A stretch of DNA of 48,083 nt from Algoriphagus boritolerans DSM 17298 = JCM 18970 (GTDB lineage Bacteria > Bacteroidota > Bacteroidia > Cytophagales > Cyclobacteriaceae), in assembly GCF_900108085.1 (NCBI RefSeq), contig NZ_FNVR01000033.1, positions 1 to 48,083 of the forward strand, in the 5' to 3' direction. Shown piece by piece: positions 15,972 through 24,857 of this stretch. The position numbers were made by a program, and so were the translations under genes. Each line of letters opens with the position of its first letter. The stretch's first letter is position 1. The notes under the pieces were generated by a model that worked only from the letters and a program-made list of their open reading frames with translations, ran no database searches and was not told where the DNA came from.

Positions 15972-18584
15972 TTAGGCAAAAGTTACGAGGATTTCCCTAT
16001 CGGTGTCAGAACTTGGTTTCATCCCCTGGAATGTTTTGGTTTCTCCGGAATCGAGGTTTTTGACCTCGATGCGGTGTGTAGAATTTGAGAATACCTTTGG
16101 GCGAAAAGAGCTGCTATTTACTCTCAGATTGTATTCCAGTATTCCTGTAGCTTCATCGAAGATGGAAACCAATGGGTTGTCTACCCCCTGAAATTTTAAG
16201 GTATCCAGGTAGGCTAAGGCTTTTCTACCATAGTTATCCGCTTCGGTTATCTGAATCGGCCAGCCGTCAAATTGACCCCCTGGATTTTCTTTTGGATTGA
16301 CGTATCTCGGCCAGCATTCGATTTCCATGGACTTTTTCACTTTGTCAAAAGTAATAATCCCATAGCCGGTACTTCGGTCGTGAACGATAGCCGGAAATAT
16401 GCCGGTCTGATGTGGGTTTGCCACGGCATGAATGGTCATCTTGTTGCCAAAGCCATCGTGGAAATTTCCTGTGTTTGGAGCTTTTCCCGGGATAGGCTGA
16501 TGACCTTCGGGTAATTTGGGCCACCAGCGGCGGGGAAAGAAATTATTCAGGGCGGGACCGGAAAATGCATAGCCCGAATCGCCAAATTCATCCACTCCAT
16601 ACTGGACCGTGCTGGGTAAATGCTGATCTCCTGCGATGTGCAGAGCGAAGGATTTTCGGATCAGGCGAAGCGCCTCATCCCGGCCTTTTTGGGGCCAACC
16701 GTTGGAGTCCATATCAGTGGTGGGTGCGTCACCTGGAACGTATTCTCCAAGTTTTGGGATTGGCAGCCTTGGGACAATACTATCTATAATGCTTCCTTCT
16801 GGAAGTGTGGCCACCGTGCAGAAATTAGTTTGCGAAAGCACGGCTTTCATCCGGATATCAGCATCCCAGTTTTGAGTCCATTTTTCCAGGAAGTCCATTT
16901 GGCGTTGACCCAGAAGATTTGCCTCTAAATCGTAATACTTTTTGATGTCAAAGTCTGGATTTTGGATAAATCCATTGGTGACTTTTGCCTCTTGGGGAAG
17001 GACGTTTTTCGGGGCGGATTTGAACTTTCGGTCTTCTATGATGGCGAAACTCACCCCACCATAGACCCATTCGGTATAATAGACTCCGATATCCTGTTTT
17101 ACGGGAGTCGGATCAAAGGGGTCCGGGAGATGGCTGGTTTGCGTACGCTGGACCATATTGACCCATTTGGGGGACATTTTATAACCCCCCTGATCTTGGG
17201 CGTCATAATTCCAACCTTTATCCGTAGGAGCATTTTTCCCGCCTTCACCCCAGACATTTCCATGGTATAAGTCATGATCGTCAGGGATGATTGCAGCGGG
17301 GATATTTCGAAAAATCTCTCGATAAGACCAGCCGAACATATACCATTTGTGAAGGTAATCCAGATAGGATTTTTCCAACGGGCTGGTTTGTATTCCAAAA
17401 CCACCGGTGCTCTCATAGAACTGATCTCCAAGAAAAAGAGCTAAGTCCGGCCGGTGAATGGCCACGTGTTCGCTTACTTCCTGATCGGGAAAGCCATAGT
17501 CAGCATTGCAGCTGAATACTGCCACTTTGAGTTTTTCTGATGGGCTTGGTTGCCTTGCAATTTCACCTTGATAAAAGAATTCCGAATTTCCGGTTTTGAG
17601 GGGAAAATCCAGAAATACGCGATAAGGTACCTGCTCTTTTTTGTCCCAATTTTCGATACGAAAATGAACATAACGCCCTTCCGGGTCTAGTGTAGCGTTG
17701 GCAACTGTTTCCCATTTACCCGCTTGATGGAGTTGGAGGAGGACTTCAAGTCCCTGTACTTTCTCCACTGGAGCGAGTTGAGCAGTGAGTTTGAGAGTAT
17801 TTCGGTTCACGGTGTATTGTGCGAAGACGATGGGTCCAAAAATCTGCCGTGGGTCTGTGACGATTTTTTCTCCCTGAAACTTCCAGTCTGAAAAAGTTAC
17901 CAAAGCCTCATCGCTTTGATCATCCTTACTTGTGTGGGCTACGAGTGCCAAGTTACCACTAAGGTCTTCCATCTTGATCCCCTCAGTTTGGAGTTGAACC
18001 GGGGAACTGAATCCGGTATCATTTGATGCTGATAGCGCAAGGGTGTAGGAATTCCCTGTCCACTTTGCCTGCATGCTCAGATAAACCGGACGATTCAGAT
18101 CGACTTTGGCTTCGGTGCTTTTATCACCGATTACCAGCTGGCCTAAACCATTGATCCCGAGATCAATACCCTGTCCAAAGACAGCGGCGGAGCGATAATC
18201 TATAAATTTTCCCTTGGCTCCTGATCTAAATCCCACATAGGCGTTGGGATTTCCCTTCAAGCTCTCGTTTCTCCAGTAGACGAGGACGGATTGTTCGAAA
18301 TCCTCCTTTCCATCCCGCAGTTGGTGGGTGAGTATATGGAGGGTGCGGTTTGGGGCAGAGATGACGCAGGCTGCCTTACCGTCCTGAATCTCCCAGTCCT
18401 GCAGCCTGTTTCCCCAATACTCCGGACCGATCCAGTGAATATCCGGCCAGTTTTCCCAATTGCTTTGAAACACCGGAGTGGGTGTGGAAAATAGCTGCCG
18501 AATGCCTGTGAAGCCCTGACTTAGCATAAAGGGCGTAGAAAATGAGGTCAATGCCATGGCCTTCACGGCCGATCGTCGTTTCAT
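15972..18584 (-). CDS. PhoD-like alkaline phosphatase family protein, exported
   Basis: This 870-residue protein belongs to the alkaline phosphatase D / metallophosphatase superfamily. It begins MKRRSAVKAMALTSF, a Tat-like or Sec signal sequence. The N-terminal third (about residues 35-250) looks like a concanavalin-type jelly-roll sugar-binding region (YVGFRSGAKGKFIDYR). A short beta domain follows, then the metallophosphatase domain with GDQFYE, IPDDHDLYHGNVWGEG and HIAGDQHL, which carry the metal-binding Asp and His residues. It should be periplasmic or surface exposed and act on phosphomono- or diesters. The flanking sulfatase and SusD remnants suggest that it once belonged to a polysaccharide utilisation locus. 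Confidence 0.88.
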   Translation of the reverse strand: MKRRSAVKAMALTSFSTPFMLSQGFTGIRQLFSTPTPVFQSNWENWPDIHWIGPEYWGNRLQDWEIQDGKAACVISAPNRTLHILTHQLRDGKEDFEQSVLVYWRNESLKGNPNAYVGFRSGAKGKFIDYRSAAVFGQGIDLGINGLGQLVIGDKSTEAKVDLNRPVYLSMQAKWTGNSYTLALSASNDTGFSSPVQLQTEGIKMEDLSGNLALVAHTSKDDQSDEALVTFSDWKFQGEKIVTDPRQIFGPIVFAQYTVNRNTLKLTAQLAPVEKVQGLEVLLQLHQAGKWETVANATLDPEGRYVHFRIENWDKKEQVPYRVFLDFPLKTGNSEFFYQGEIARQPSPSEKLKVAVFSCNADYGFPDQEVSEHVAIHRPDLALFLGDQFYESTGGFGIQTSPLEKSYLDYLHKWYMFGWSYREIFRNIPAAIIPDDHDLYHGNVWGEGGKNAPTDKGWNYDAQDQGGYKMSPKWVNMVQRTQTSHLPDPFDPTPVKQDIGVYYTEWVYGGVSFAIIEDRKFKSAPKNVLPQEAKVTNGFIQNPDFDIKKYYDLEANLLGQRQMDFLEKWTQNWDADIRMKAVLSQTNFCTVATLPEGSIIDSIVPRLPIPKLGEYVPGDAPTTDMDSNGWPQKGRDEALRLIRKSFALHIAGDQHLPSTVQYGVDEFGDSGYAFSGPALNNFFPRRWWPKLPEGHQPIPGKAPNTGNFHDGFGNKMTIHAVANPHQTGIFPAIVHDRSTGYGIITFDKVKKSMEIECWPRYVNPKENPGGQFDGWPIQITEADNYGRKALAYLDTLKFQGVDNPLVSIFDEATGILEYNLRVNSSSFRPKVFSNSTHRIEVKNLDSGETKTFQGMKPSSDTDREILVTFA

Positions 18585-18684
18585 GATTTGTTTTTAATAG
18601 GATGATATAAATAATGCTTCCATAAAGCCTTTCAATATAAGATTTTGCCCTGAAGAAGTTGAAATTCGTCCAAGACATTTCACT

Positions 18685-19263
18685 GATTTAAGTCTTGGAT
18701 TGATAGTCACTTCGCTTTGAGGTACCGGCCAAAGATTGTCCACTCCTTCACGGAATTTTCTGGAAGTCACCTACCATCGGCTGTGGGGATCAGGTTGCCT
18801 ATTTTTCAATCGCTTTTTGACTGCTCCCGGAAACGAAGCCCCATAGAAATCTGCATTGAGGACGTCCTTGGCGAGGTTCCAACGGAGCAGATCCCTGTAT
18901 CGAAGACCTTCGCAGGCCATTTCTACGCTGCGTTCTTTTCTCAAGATCTGTCTAAGCTTTGCTGGCGAAGTTGTGGTAATTGGCGGCATAGCTACGGAAG
19001 CTCTTCCTCTGACCCTATTGATCGTAGCGTCCAAGTCGGATTGAGATATGGGCTTTCCTGCCTCCAGCTTGGCTTCCAGATAGCTGAGCAAAACTTCCGC
19101 ATAACGGATGACTGGGGTATTTCCACCGTAGTTCATGAGGTTTCCGGAGAAGCTTTCGTCGACGAATTTTTTCAGGCCAAAGCCACTTGGTGTAGTCTGC
19201 TTTTTTACGCGGCTCGGTTTTCTGAAGCTGTACCTTGTTTTTAAGTTGTACCGGTTTTTTTAA
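18685..19263 (-). pseudogene. SusD/RagB outer-membrane lipoprotein, C-terminal remnant
   Basis: On the minus strand one frame reads TRYSFRKPSRVKKQTTPSGF, then FVDESFSGN, MNYGGNTPVIRYAEVLLSYL, NRVRGRASVAMPPIT and LRQILRKERSVEMACEGLRY. This is the conserved C-terminal third of SusD-family starch-binding-like proteins. After a frameshift near 18780 the true family tail continues as VDNLWPVPQSEVTINPRLK. There is no N-terminus, signal peptide or lipobox, and no SusC partner remains. The ORF inside it (18771-19136) has an internal ATG only by chance. It is a dead piece of a carbohydrate utilisation locus. Confidence 0.88.
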
Positions 19264-19311
19264 ACCTATTCGGAGTTTAGGTTCATGCACTACGAGGTGA
19301 AAAACAAGATA

Positions 19312-19344
19312 CGCCTATTCGGCTCATCTATCACCGGATAGGCG
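19312..19344. other. Strong intergenic hairpin downstream of recX
   Basis: CGCCTATTCGG (19312-19322) and CCGGATAGGCG (19334-19344) form an 11-bp stem with one mismatch around an 11-nt loop. It lies past the recX stop but lacks a T run on either strand. It may be a weak terminator, an mRNA-stabilising hairpin or the end of a lost element. Confidence 0.45.
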
Positions 19345-19396
19345 GCGTTCCTTCGACTTGCAGAAAATGGTCAACAAGTCAACCGACCAAAAATTT

Positions 19397-19897
19397 CTAC
19401 TGCAAACCGGCAACCGCCTCCTGCACCAAATCCTGCTCAAAGCCCCGACTTATCAAGTATTGGATGACTTTATAGCGCTTTTTGAAGGGATCTTTTTCAA
19501 GGGTTTTCTCCCACTTTTTCTCCGCTTGTGTCAAAAGGGTATCGTAATATTCATCAGGATCAATCTCTGAAAGCCCATATTGGAGACACCTGGGGCTGAT
19601 TTCACGCATTTTCAGTTCTCTGGTGATTCGTATTTTTCCCCAATGCTTGATCCGGAATTTGCCCCGGGCAAAAGCTCTGGCGAAGCGCTCCTCATTCAAA
19701 AAATCTGAGGAAATCATCTCCGAGATCAGTTCCTCGGCCGCATCGCCTTTTATGCCTTTCTGGTATAGTTTACGACGCACTTCCCATTGACTCCGTTCCT
19801 GATAGGCGCAGTAAGTCTCTAGTTTTCCTTTAGCTTCTTCGAGGGACCAATACTTTTTTGGAGCATGATCCGGGTTATTTTTTCCCCAACCGGACAT
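19397..19897 (-). CDS. recX: RecX-family regulatory protein
   Basis: RecX binds RecA filaments and limits recombination and SOS activity in the cytoplasm. The protein is all-helical with the typical repeats: WSLEEAKGKLETYCAYQERS, EVRRKLYQKGI, FLNEERFARAFARGKFRIKH and WGKIRITRELKMREI. I prefer the ATG at 19897 (166 residues). An upstream ATG at 19930 would add 11 residues, but a TACTTTG-like -7 element (plus 19914-19921) lies between the two, only 17 bp before 19897. The gene is divergent from tpiA and not next to recA. Confidence 0.87.
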   Translation of the reverse strand: MSGWGKNNPDHAPKKYWSLEEAKGKLETYCAYQERSQWEVRRKLYQKGIKGDAAEELISEMISSDFLNEERFARAFARGKFRIKHWGKIRITRELKMREISPRCLQYGLSEIDPDEYYDTLLTQAEKKWEKTLEKDPFKKRYKVIQYLISRGFEQDLVQEAVAGLQ

Positions 19898-19967
19898 TTT
19901 TGGTAATTTTAGCCCAAAGTACCTCCCCATATTCTTTTTTCAAACCACACTAAATTTTAAACCTACC

Positions 19968-20729
19968 ATGCGAAAGAAAATCGTTGCCGGCAACTGGAAG
20001 ATGAACATGACCTTTGATGAAGGGCAAAAACTCACCTCCGAAATCGTAAATATGTACAAGGATGAAGCAGTCAAAGACGTGATTGCTGTCCTCAATCCTC
20101 CATTTCCACATATTTTCCCAGTCAAAAAACTAATCGGGGATACTCCCGGAATTGCTTTGGGATCTCAAAACTGTTCCGATAAAGAAGGCGGAGCCTTTAC
20201 TGGTGAAGTATCGGCAAAAATCCTGGCTTCCTTTGGTGTACAATATGTGATTCTTGGCCACTCTGAGCGTAGAGAATACTTCAAAGAAGGAAATGAATTG
20301 ATTGCCGCAAAAGTAAAGCAAGCCTTGGCTTATGGCCTTACCCCGATTTTTTGCTGTGGTGAGTCGCTCGAAATCCGATTGGCTGAAACTCACGAATCCA
20401 ACGTAAAATTCCAGTTGACCGCGAGTCTTTTTGACCTAAGCCCGGAGGATATGGCAAAAGTGGTCATCGCCTACGAGCCAATCTGGGCTATTGGAACAGG
20501 AAAAACTGCCACCGCCGAGCAAGCTCAGGAAATGCATGGTGCGTTGAGAAGACACATCGCTACCAAATACGGCAAAGACCTGGCTGACAGTATTTCGATT
20601 CTTTATGGAGGCAGCGCAAATCCCGGAAATGCAAAAGAGCTTTTCTCCAAGCCAGATGTGGATGGGGGGCTTATAGGCGGTGCTTCGCTAAAGTCGAGAG
20701 ACTTTTTGGACATCATCAAATCGTTTTAA
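19968..20729 (+). CDS. tpiA: Triosephosphate isomerase
   Basis: TpiA interconverts dihydroxyacetone phosphate and glyceraldehyde 3-phosphate in glycolysis. The 253 residues are full length. The catalytic residues are all present: Asn9 and Lys11 in AGNWKMN, His98 in ILGHSERR and Glu170 in AYEPIWAIGTGKTA. The phosphate-gripping GGS motif (LYGGSANPGNA) and GLIGGASL are also intact. It is divergently transcribed from recX and followed by a terminator-like hairpin at about 20925-20950. Confidence 0.98.
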   Translation: MRKKIVAGNWKMNMTFDEGQKLTSEIVNMYKDEAVKDVIAVLNPPFPHIFPVKKLIGDTPGIALGSQNCSDKEGGAFTGEVSAKILASFGVQYVILGHSERREYFKEGNELIAAKVKQALAYGLTPIFCCGESLEIRLAETHESNVKFQLTASLFDLSPEDMAKVVIAYEPIWAIGTGKTATAEQAQEMHGALRRHIATKYGKDLADSISILYGGSANPGNAKELFSKPDVDGGLIGGASLKSRDFLDIIKSF

Positions 20730-20759
20730 ATTTTGCATACCACAATGCTGTCTAATCTG

Positions 20760-20890
20760 AAAGGTCTGTTTGTGTCAGCCTGACCCTCTGACTTCGATCA
20801 GGGTGATAGAAGTTGAAAGTCATGTATAGGGCATACAGCCGAATTTCGACTTCTCGACTCTCCTTGGGAAGGTGCTCAAGGTGATAGGCA
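20760..20890. repeat. Dispersed intergenic repeat fragments between tpiA and prmA
   Basis: This stretch holds an imperfect palindrome (TGACCCTCTGACTTCGATCA GGGTGA at about 20779-20804). It also holds a segment whose reverse complement reads TATCACCTTGAGCACCTTCC and then GAGTCGAGAAGTCGAAAT. The second segment is related to the repeat at 15058-15130. No coding sequence is likely here. Confidence 0.45.
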
Positions 20891-20921
20891 GCTTTTTGAG
20901 ACAGCCTCGTAAAATCACAAC

Positions 20922-20952
20922 AAAGGTCTGTGAATGCACAGACCTCCCTTTT
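20922..20952 (+). terminator. Terminator-like hairpin after tpiA
   Basis: GGTCTGTG (20925-20932) pairs perfectly with CACAGACC (20937-20944) around a 4-nt loop. It is followed by TCCCTTTT and preceded by an A-rich side. This is probably the tpiA terminator. It also argues against a prmA start at 20934, which would sit inside the hairpin. Confidence 0.6.
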
Positions 20953-20978
20953 ACCCACAATGCATAGCCCAACTTTCA

Positions 20979-21815
20979 ATGGATTACCTGGAGTTTAAAA
21001 TCAAATGCCTGGAAGAATTTCAGGAAATCCTGATTGCTGAACTGGCGGAGATAGGCTTTGATTCTTTTCTGGAAAATGAAGATGGAATCGATGCTTATAT
21101 TCTTCAATCAGAGTTTGATCGGAAGAAATTCACTGAAATAATTTCCAAGTATCAGCAAGCCGGGCAAATCACCCTGACTGAAGGGGTCATGCCTAAGGTC
21201 AACTGGAACGAAGAATGGGAGAAAAACTACGATCCCATTGAAGTAGAAAACTTGGTCTACGTCAGGGCTTCATTTCATGAGTCCAAGCCGGGTTTCAGGC
21301 ATGAGATCGTCATCAACCCCAAGATGTCTTTTGGGACGGGACATCATGCGACGACTTATCAGATGCTCCGACATCAGGGAGAACTGGATCATACCGGAAA
21401 AAGAGTCCTGGATGTGGGCTCGGGTACCGGAATACTTGCAATCATGGCTCAGCTGCTTGGAGCGAGTCAAGTGGAAGCCTTTGACATCGATGACTGGTGT
21501 GTGGACAACGGGAATGAGAATTTTGATCTGAATGGATTGACTACCCGAATGGGCTTAGGGACGATCCGACAGGTCAATCCCCTTGGGCCATTTGAAATTA
21601 TCCTCGCCAATATCAATAAAAATGTCCTTCTGGATGAGCTTGAAATTTATGCTGGGCTTTTGGCTCCTGAGGGCTTTCTGTTGTTGAGTGGATTTTATAC
21701 CGAGGATATTGAAGATCTGCTCAACGCGACTACACCCCTTGGATTAGTCCTGAGAAAGAAATCTGCAAAAGACAATTGGGCCGCTTTGATTTTGCAAAAA
21801 ATTGATGTCCCATAA
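20979..21815 (+). CDS. prmA: Ribosomal protein L11 methyltransferase
   Basis: PrmA methylates ribosomal protein L11 with S-adenosylmethionine. The N-terminal substrate-binding domain begins MDYLEFKIKCLEEFQEILIA. The SAM-binding motif is VLDVGSGTGILAIMA, preceded by NPKMSFGTGHHATT and followed by ILANINKNVLL, the NxN-type catalytic region of PrmA. The ATG at 20979 gives 278 residues, the usual Bacteroidota length. An upstream in-frame ATG at 20934 overlaps the terminator hairpin and adds an unconserved tail. It is an isolated housekeeping gene. Confidence 0.95.
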   Translation: MDYLEFKIKCLEEFQEILIAELAEIGFDSFLENEDGIDAYILQSEFDRKKFTEIISKYQQAGQITLTEGVMPKVNWNEEWEKNYDPIEVENLVYVRASFHESKPGFRHEIVINPKMSFGTGHHATTYQMLRHQGELDHTGKRVLDVGSGTGILAIMAQLLGASQVEAFDIDDWCVDNGNENFDLNGLTTRMGLGTIRQVNPLGPFEIILANINKNVLLDELEIYAGLLAPEGFLLLSGFYTEDIEDLLNATTPLGLVLRKKSAKDNWAALILQKIDVP

Positions 21816-21876
21816 GTTAAAAAGTGCTAAAGTTTTCCTCTTGAAACTGAGCAGGGGAATGAAATCTGCGATTTTA

Positions 21877-21884
21877 TAATTTTG
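21877..21884 (+). promoter_or_regulatory. -7 promoter box before the small membrane protein gene
   Basis: TAATTTTG fits the Bacteroidota TAnnTTTG consensus and lies 17 bp before the ATG at 21901. No good -33 element is seen at the normal distance. Confidence 0.4.
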
Positions 21885-21900
21885 CCATTCACTTTCTAAA

Positions 21901-22092
21901 ATGACTGAACTGATTACTTATGCGATCGTTTTTTTATTGCTGACAGGCCATTGCTTATTGGCGGGTAAGATGTATCGTGCAGTCCATCAGGATGCTAGCT
22001 TGAGTTTCAAAGAGAAAAACGATTGGAAGTTAAAATCCTTGGTTTTCCCGGGGTACTTCTGGTGGCAATACCAAAAGCAAAGACAGCGGTAG
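21901..22092 (+). CDS. Small single-pass membrane protein, unknown function
   Basis: This 63-residue ORF begins with a hydrophobic segment (residues about 4-23, LITYAIVFLLLTGHCLLAGK). A basic, aromatic-rich tail ending FPGYFWWQYQKQRQR follows. The pattern suggests one transmembrane helix with a cytoplasmic tail. A -7 promoter box lies just upstream and the codon use looks normal. I do not recognise a family. It could be a lineage-specific protein, and being short it might still be spurious. Confidence 0.55.
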   Translation: MTELITYAIVFLLLTGHCLLAGKMYRAVHQDASLSFKEKNDWKLKSLVFPGYFWWQYQKQRQR

Positions 22093-22224
22093 TACCTCTC
22101 ATAAAGGAACTTTTAACCCTAAAGGCCGCTATCGGGGGATCGCTCAACTCGTGTCAAGGGGATTTTCAAATGATTATAATTTTTTTTCAACGACCATATA
22201 GCCTGTCCCGATCTTTCATCGGGA

Positions 22225-22342
22225 GAATGCCCAAAATAATCATCCCCCTGTGTGACTTTTTAGTCATGCTCGATTTCATGTGAATATAATTTGATTTTTT
22301 TTGGTCACATGGAATGCCCAAAATAATCATCCCCCTGTGTGA
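22225..22342. repeat. Two-copy 31-bp direct repeat
   Basis: Identical 31-bp copies lie at 22225-22255 and 22312-22342, 87 bp apart start to start. Each begins GAATGCCCAAAATAATCATC and ends CCCCTGTGTGA. The DNA between them is AT-rich and not repeated. The origin is unknown; candidates are a regulator site pair or debris of a small mobile repeat. Confidence 0.85.
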
Positions 22343-22373
22343 GAACCTTTTCTCATGGGCATTTCATCTCATT

Positions 22374-22381
22374 TACTTTTG
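22374..22381 (+). promoter_or_regulatory. -7 promoter box of the recJ-lptB-GH3 operon
   Basis: TACTTTTG matches the TAnnTTTG consensus and ends 12 bp before the recJ ATG, implying a very short leader. No clear -33 TTG is found. Confidence 0.5.
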
Positions 22382-22393
22382 TAATTTAGCCAG

Positions 22394-24118
22394 ATGGAGT
22401 ACGTATGGAAACAAAAACCCAAAGCCTCACAAGCAGCCATCGAAAGACTCGGTAAGGAAATCAATGTAAATCCTACCCTGGCCAATATGCTGATCAATCG
22501 GGGTGTGGAGAGTTTTGATCAGGCAAAAGATTACTTTCGACCAAGCCTCAGTCAGCTGCATGACCCCTTTCTGATGCAGGATATGGAGGCAGCAGTTCAC
22601 CGCATTAGCAAAGCTGTAGTAAATCAGGAAAAAATCCTCGTTTATGGGGATTATGATGTCGACGGTACCACGGCGGTTGCGCTGATGTACAGCTTTCTGA
22701 AAACGTTCTATGCCAATGTGGATTTTTACATTCCCGACCGATACAAAGAAGGCTATGGGATCTCTGAGCGCGGGGTAAGAGTTGCTTCTGAAAATGGATT
22801 TTCCCTTATTATAGCACTTGATTGTGGAATCAAGGCGATGGATAAAGTAAAGTTGGCGTCTGAACTGGGAGTGGATTTTATCATTTGCGATCACCACACA
22901 CCGGGTGATGAGCTCCCCCCAGCAGTGGCCGTTTTGGATTCAAAAAGGAAAGACTGTAACTATCCCTACAAAGAACTAAGCGGCTGTGGAGTCGGCTTCA
23001 AGCTGATTCAGGCTTATGCAAAATTCGCGGGAATGGAAGAGTCCAGTTTGTACAATTACCTTGATTTACTGGTCGTCAGTATTGCAGCGGATATCGTTCC
23101 CATTTCGGGTGAAAACAGGATTTTGGCTTATTACGGACTCGACCGGATCAATAATGTCCCAAGACCCGGTCTGAAAGCCCTAATCCTCCAAGCCAAGATT
23201 GAAAAGGAAATTCAGATCTCGGACATTGTATTCAAAATTGGTCCCCGAATCAATGCTTCCGGAAGATTGGAGCATGCCAAGGCATCAGTTGAGCTTCTCA
23301 TTGCGCAAAATCTGGATGAAGCCATCGAGCGGGCAAAATTGGTGGATGAGGTGAATTCTACCCGGAGGAATTTCGATGAGAATATCACCAAAGAGGCTTT
23401 TGAGATGCTGGCGATACGTGAAGAGGGAGCGCAATGGAATTCCACGGTGCTGTTCAAGCAGGATTGGCATAAAGGTGTCATCGGAATAGTGGCCAGCCGA
23501 TGCATAGAGAAATATTACCGGCCGACGATTATCCTGACCGAGTCAAACAATAAGGCCACCGGCAGTGCGCGCTCAGTGGTCGACTTTGATATTTATGAAG
23601 CAATAGCGGAATGCGCTGATCTTTTGGATCAGTTTGGAGGCCATAAATATGCTGCGGGCTTGACCCTTTCGGTCGAAAATGTACCTGCCTTTCAGGAAAA
23701 ATTTGAAATGGTGGTTAGAAGTAGAATTGAGGAAATCCACCTCAAACCCGTCATAGAAGTAGATGACAGTTTGCTTTTGGACCAGATCAATTACAAGTTT
23801 TACAACATTCTGAAGCAAATGGCACCTTTCGGACCAGGCAATACCGAGCCCGTTTTCAGGATTTCCAACGTCTATGCGGAAGAAGTCACCGTACTTAAAG
23901 ACAGGCATTTACGGTTCAAAATCGTGCAGGACGGACAAGTTACTACCCCAGTCTGTTTGGGTTTTGGCATGGCAGATCGGGCAAAAGATCCGGATTTGAC
24001 TACTGTGAACATGCTGCGAGGAAAAATGCGCTTTGACATTGTCGTGGAAATGCGCGAGAATTTTTTCCGGGATAAGAGTAGCTTGCAACTCTATGTGAAA
24101 GATATCAAATTTGACTGA
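22394..24118 (+). CDS. recJ: Single-stranded-DNA-specific exonuclease RecJ
   Basis: RecJ degrades single-stranded DNA 5' to 3' in recombination and repair. The 574-residue protein carries the DHH-family metal motifs: DYDVDG (Asp86, Asp88, Asp90), Asp143 in ALDCGIK and DHH at 166-168. The DHHA1 domain follows with [13 protein letters not shown] and later [14 protein letters not shown], with FGGHKYAAG near residue 415. The C-terminal OB-fold region closes the protein. The length is normal. The lptB ATG follows one base after the stop, so recJ, lptB and the GH3 gene form an operon. Confidence 0.96.
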   Translation: MEYVWKQKPKASQAAIERLGKEINVNPTLANMLINRGVESFDQAKDYFRPSLSQLHDPFLMQDMEAAVHRISKAVVNQEKILVYGDYDVDGTTAVALMYSFLKTFYANVDFYIPDRYKEGYGISERGVRVASENGFSLIIALDCGIKAMDKVKLASELGVDFIICDHHTPGDELPPAVAVLDSKRKDCNYPYKELSGCGVGFKLIQAYAKFAGMEESSLYNYLDLLVVSIAADIVPISGENRILAYYGLDRINNVPRPGLKALILQAKIEKEIQISDIVFKIGPRINASGRLEHAKASVELLIAQNLDEAIERAKLVDEVNSTRRNFDENITKEAFEMLAIREEGAQWNSTVLFKQDWHKGVIGIVASRCIEKYYRPTIILTESNNKATGSARSVVDFDIYEAIAECADLLDQFGGHKYAAGLTLSVENVPAFQEKFEMVVRSRIEEIHLKPVIEVDDSLLLDQINYKFYNILKQMAPFGPGNTEPVFRISNVYAEEVTVLKDRHLRFKIVQDGQVTTPVCLGFGMADRAKDPDLTTVNMLRGKMRFDIVVEMRENFFRDKSSLQLYVKDIKFD

Positions 24119-24119
24119 T

Positions 24120-24857
24120 ATGATGCTACGAGCCGAACACCTCGTCAAAATTTATAAAGGCCGCCGAGTGGTCAATGATATTTCCGTACAGGTAGAGCAA
24201 GGGGAAATCGTAGGCCTTTTGGGACCAAACGGAGCAGGAAAGACCACTTCTTTTTATATGATCGTCGGCTTGATTCAGCCAAATGAAGGGAAGATTTTTC
24301 TTGAAAACCTTGAAATCACGAGCCTGCCCATGTACAAGCGTGCCAAGCTGGGAATTGGCTATTTGGCACAGGAGGCATCGGTTTTTCGCAAGTTGTCAGT
24401 GGAGGAAAACATCCTGGCAGTTTTGGAAATGACCAAAATGCCGAAACCCGAGCAGAAGGAAAAGATGGAAACCCTTTTGGAAGAATTCAGCTTAACCCAT
24501 GTCCGAAAAAATCTCGGGATGGTGCTTTCGGGTGGCGAGCGGAGACGGACTGAGATAGCCCGTGCTTTGGCAGTAGATCCCAAGTTTGTCTTGCTTGATG
24601 AGCCATTTGCCGGCGTAGACCCGATTGCTGTAGAAGAAATCCAGACCATCGTAGCAAAGCTCAAAACCAAAAATATTGGCATATTGATCACCGATCACAA
24701 TGTCAATGAGACATTGTCTATCACGGACCGGGCTTATTTGATGTTTGAAGGACAGCTACTCAAGGCTGGAACTGCCGAGGAATTGGCAGCTGATGAGCAG
24801 GTCCGAAAAGTTTATTTGGGAAGTAACTTTGAGCTGAAACGCAAAATTTTTAAATAA
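24120..24857 (+). CDS. lptB: LPS export ABC transporter ATP-binding protein LptB
   Basis: LptB is the cytoplasmic ATPase that powers lipopolysaccharide extraction from the inner membrane with LptF and LptG. It shows Walker A GPNGAGKT (about residues 36-44), the Q-loop AQEASVFR, the signature LSGGERRR, Walker [14 protein letters not shown] and the switch His in ITDHNV. The [15 protein letters not shown] segment is typical of LptB rather than amino-acid transporters. Its length of 245 residues is normal. The ATG at 24120 is followed at once by another ATG (two codons later), so the exact start is uncertain. It is coupled to recJ upstream and to the GH3 gene downstream with no gap. Confidence 0.95.
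   Translation: MMLRAEHLVKIYKGRRVVNDISVQVEQGEIVGLLGPNGAGKTTSFYMIVGLIQPNEGKIFLENLEITSLPMYKRAKLGIGYLAQEASVFRKLSVEENILAVLEMTKMPKPEQKEKMETLLEEFSLTHVRKNLGMVLSGGERRRTEIARALAVDPKFVLLDEPFAGVDPIAVEEIQTIVAKLKTKNIGILITDHNVNETLSITDRAYLMFEGQLLKAGTAEELAADEQVRKVYLGSNFELKRKIFK

Larger units (their letters stand above)
22093..22393. other. Repeat-rich intergenic region upstream of recJ
   Basis: This 301-bp gap has two copies of a 31-bp direct repeat (listed separately), a TCCCGAT...ATCGGGA hairpin at about 22206-22224, several T runs and the recJ -7 box. An inverted repeat ATGCCCA (22314-22320) / TGGGCAT (22356-22362) overlaps the second copy. No gene is visible. Confidence 0.6.

Noticed and set aside
18771..19136. 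Independent 121-residue gene
   Set aside because: Its sequence is the inner part of a SusD C-terminus; the family frame continues upstream of its ATG and, after a frameshift, downstream of its stop.
20934..20978. Upstream prmA start
   Set aside because: It lies in a terminator-like hairpin and adds an N-terminal extension not seen in PrmA proteins.
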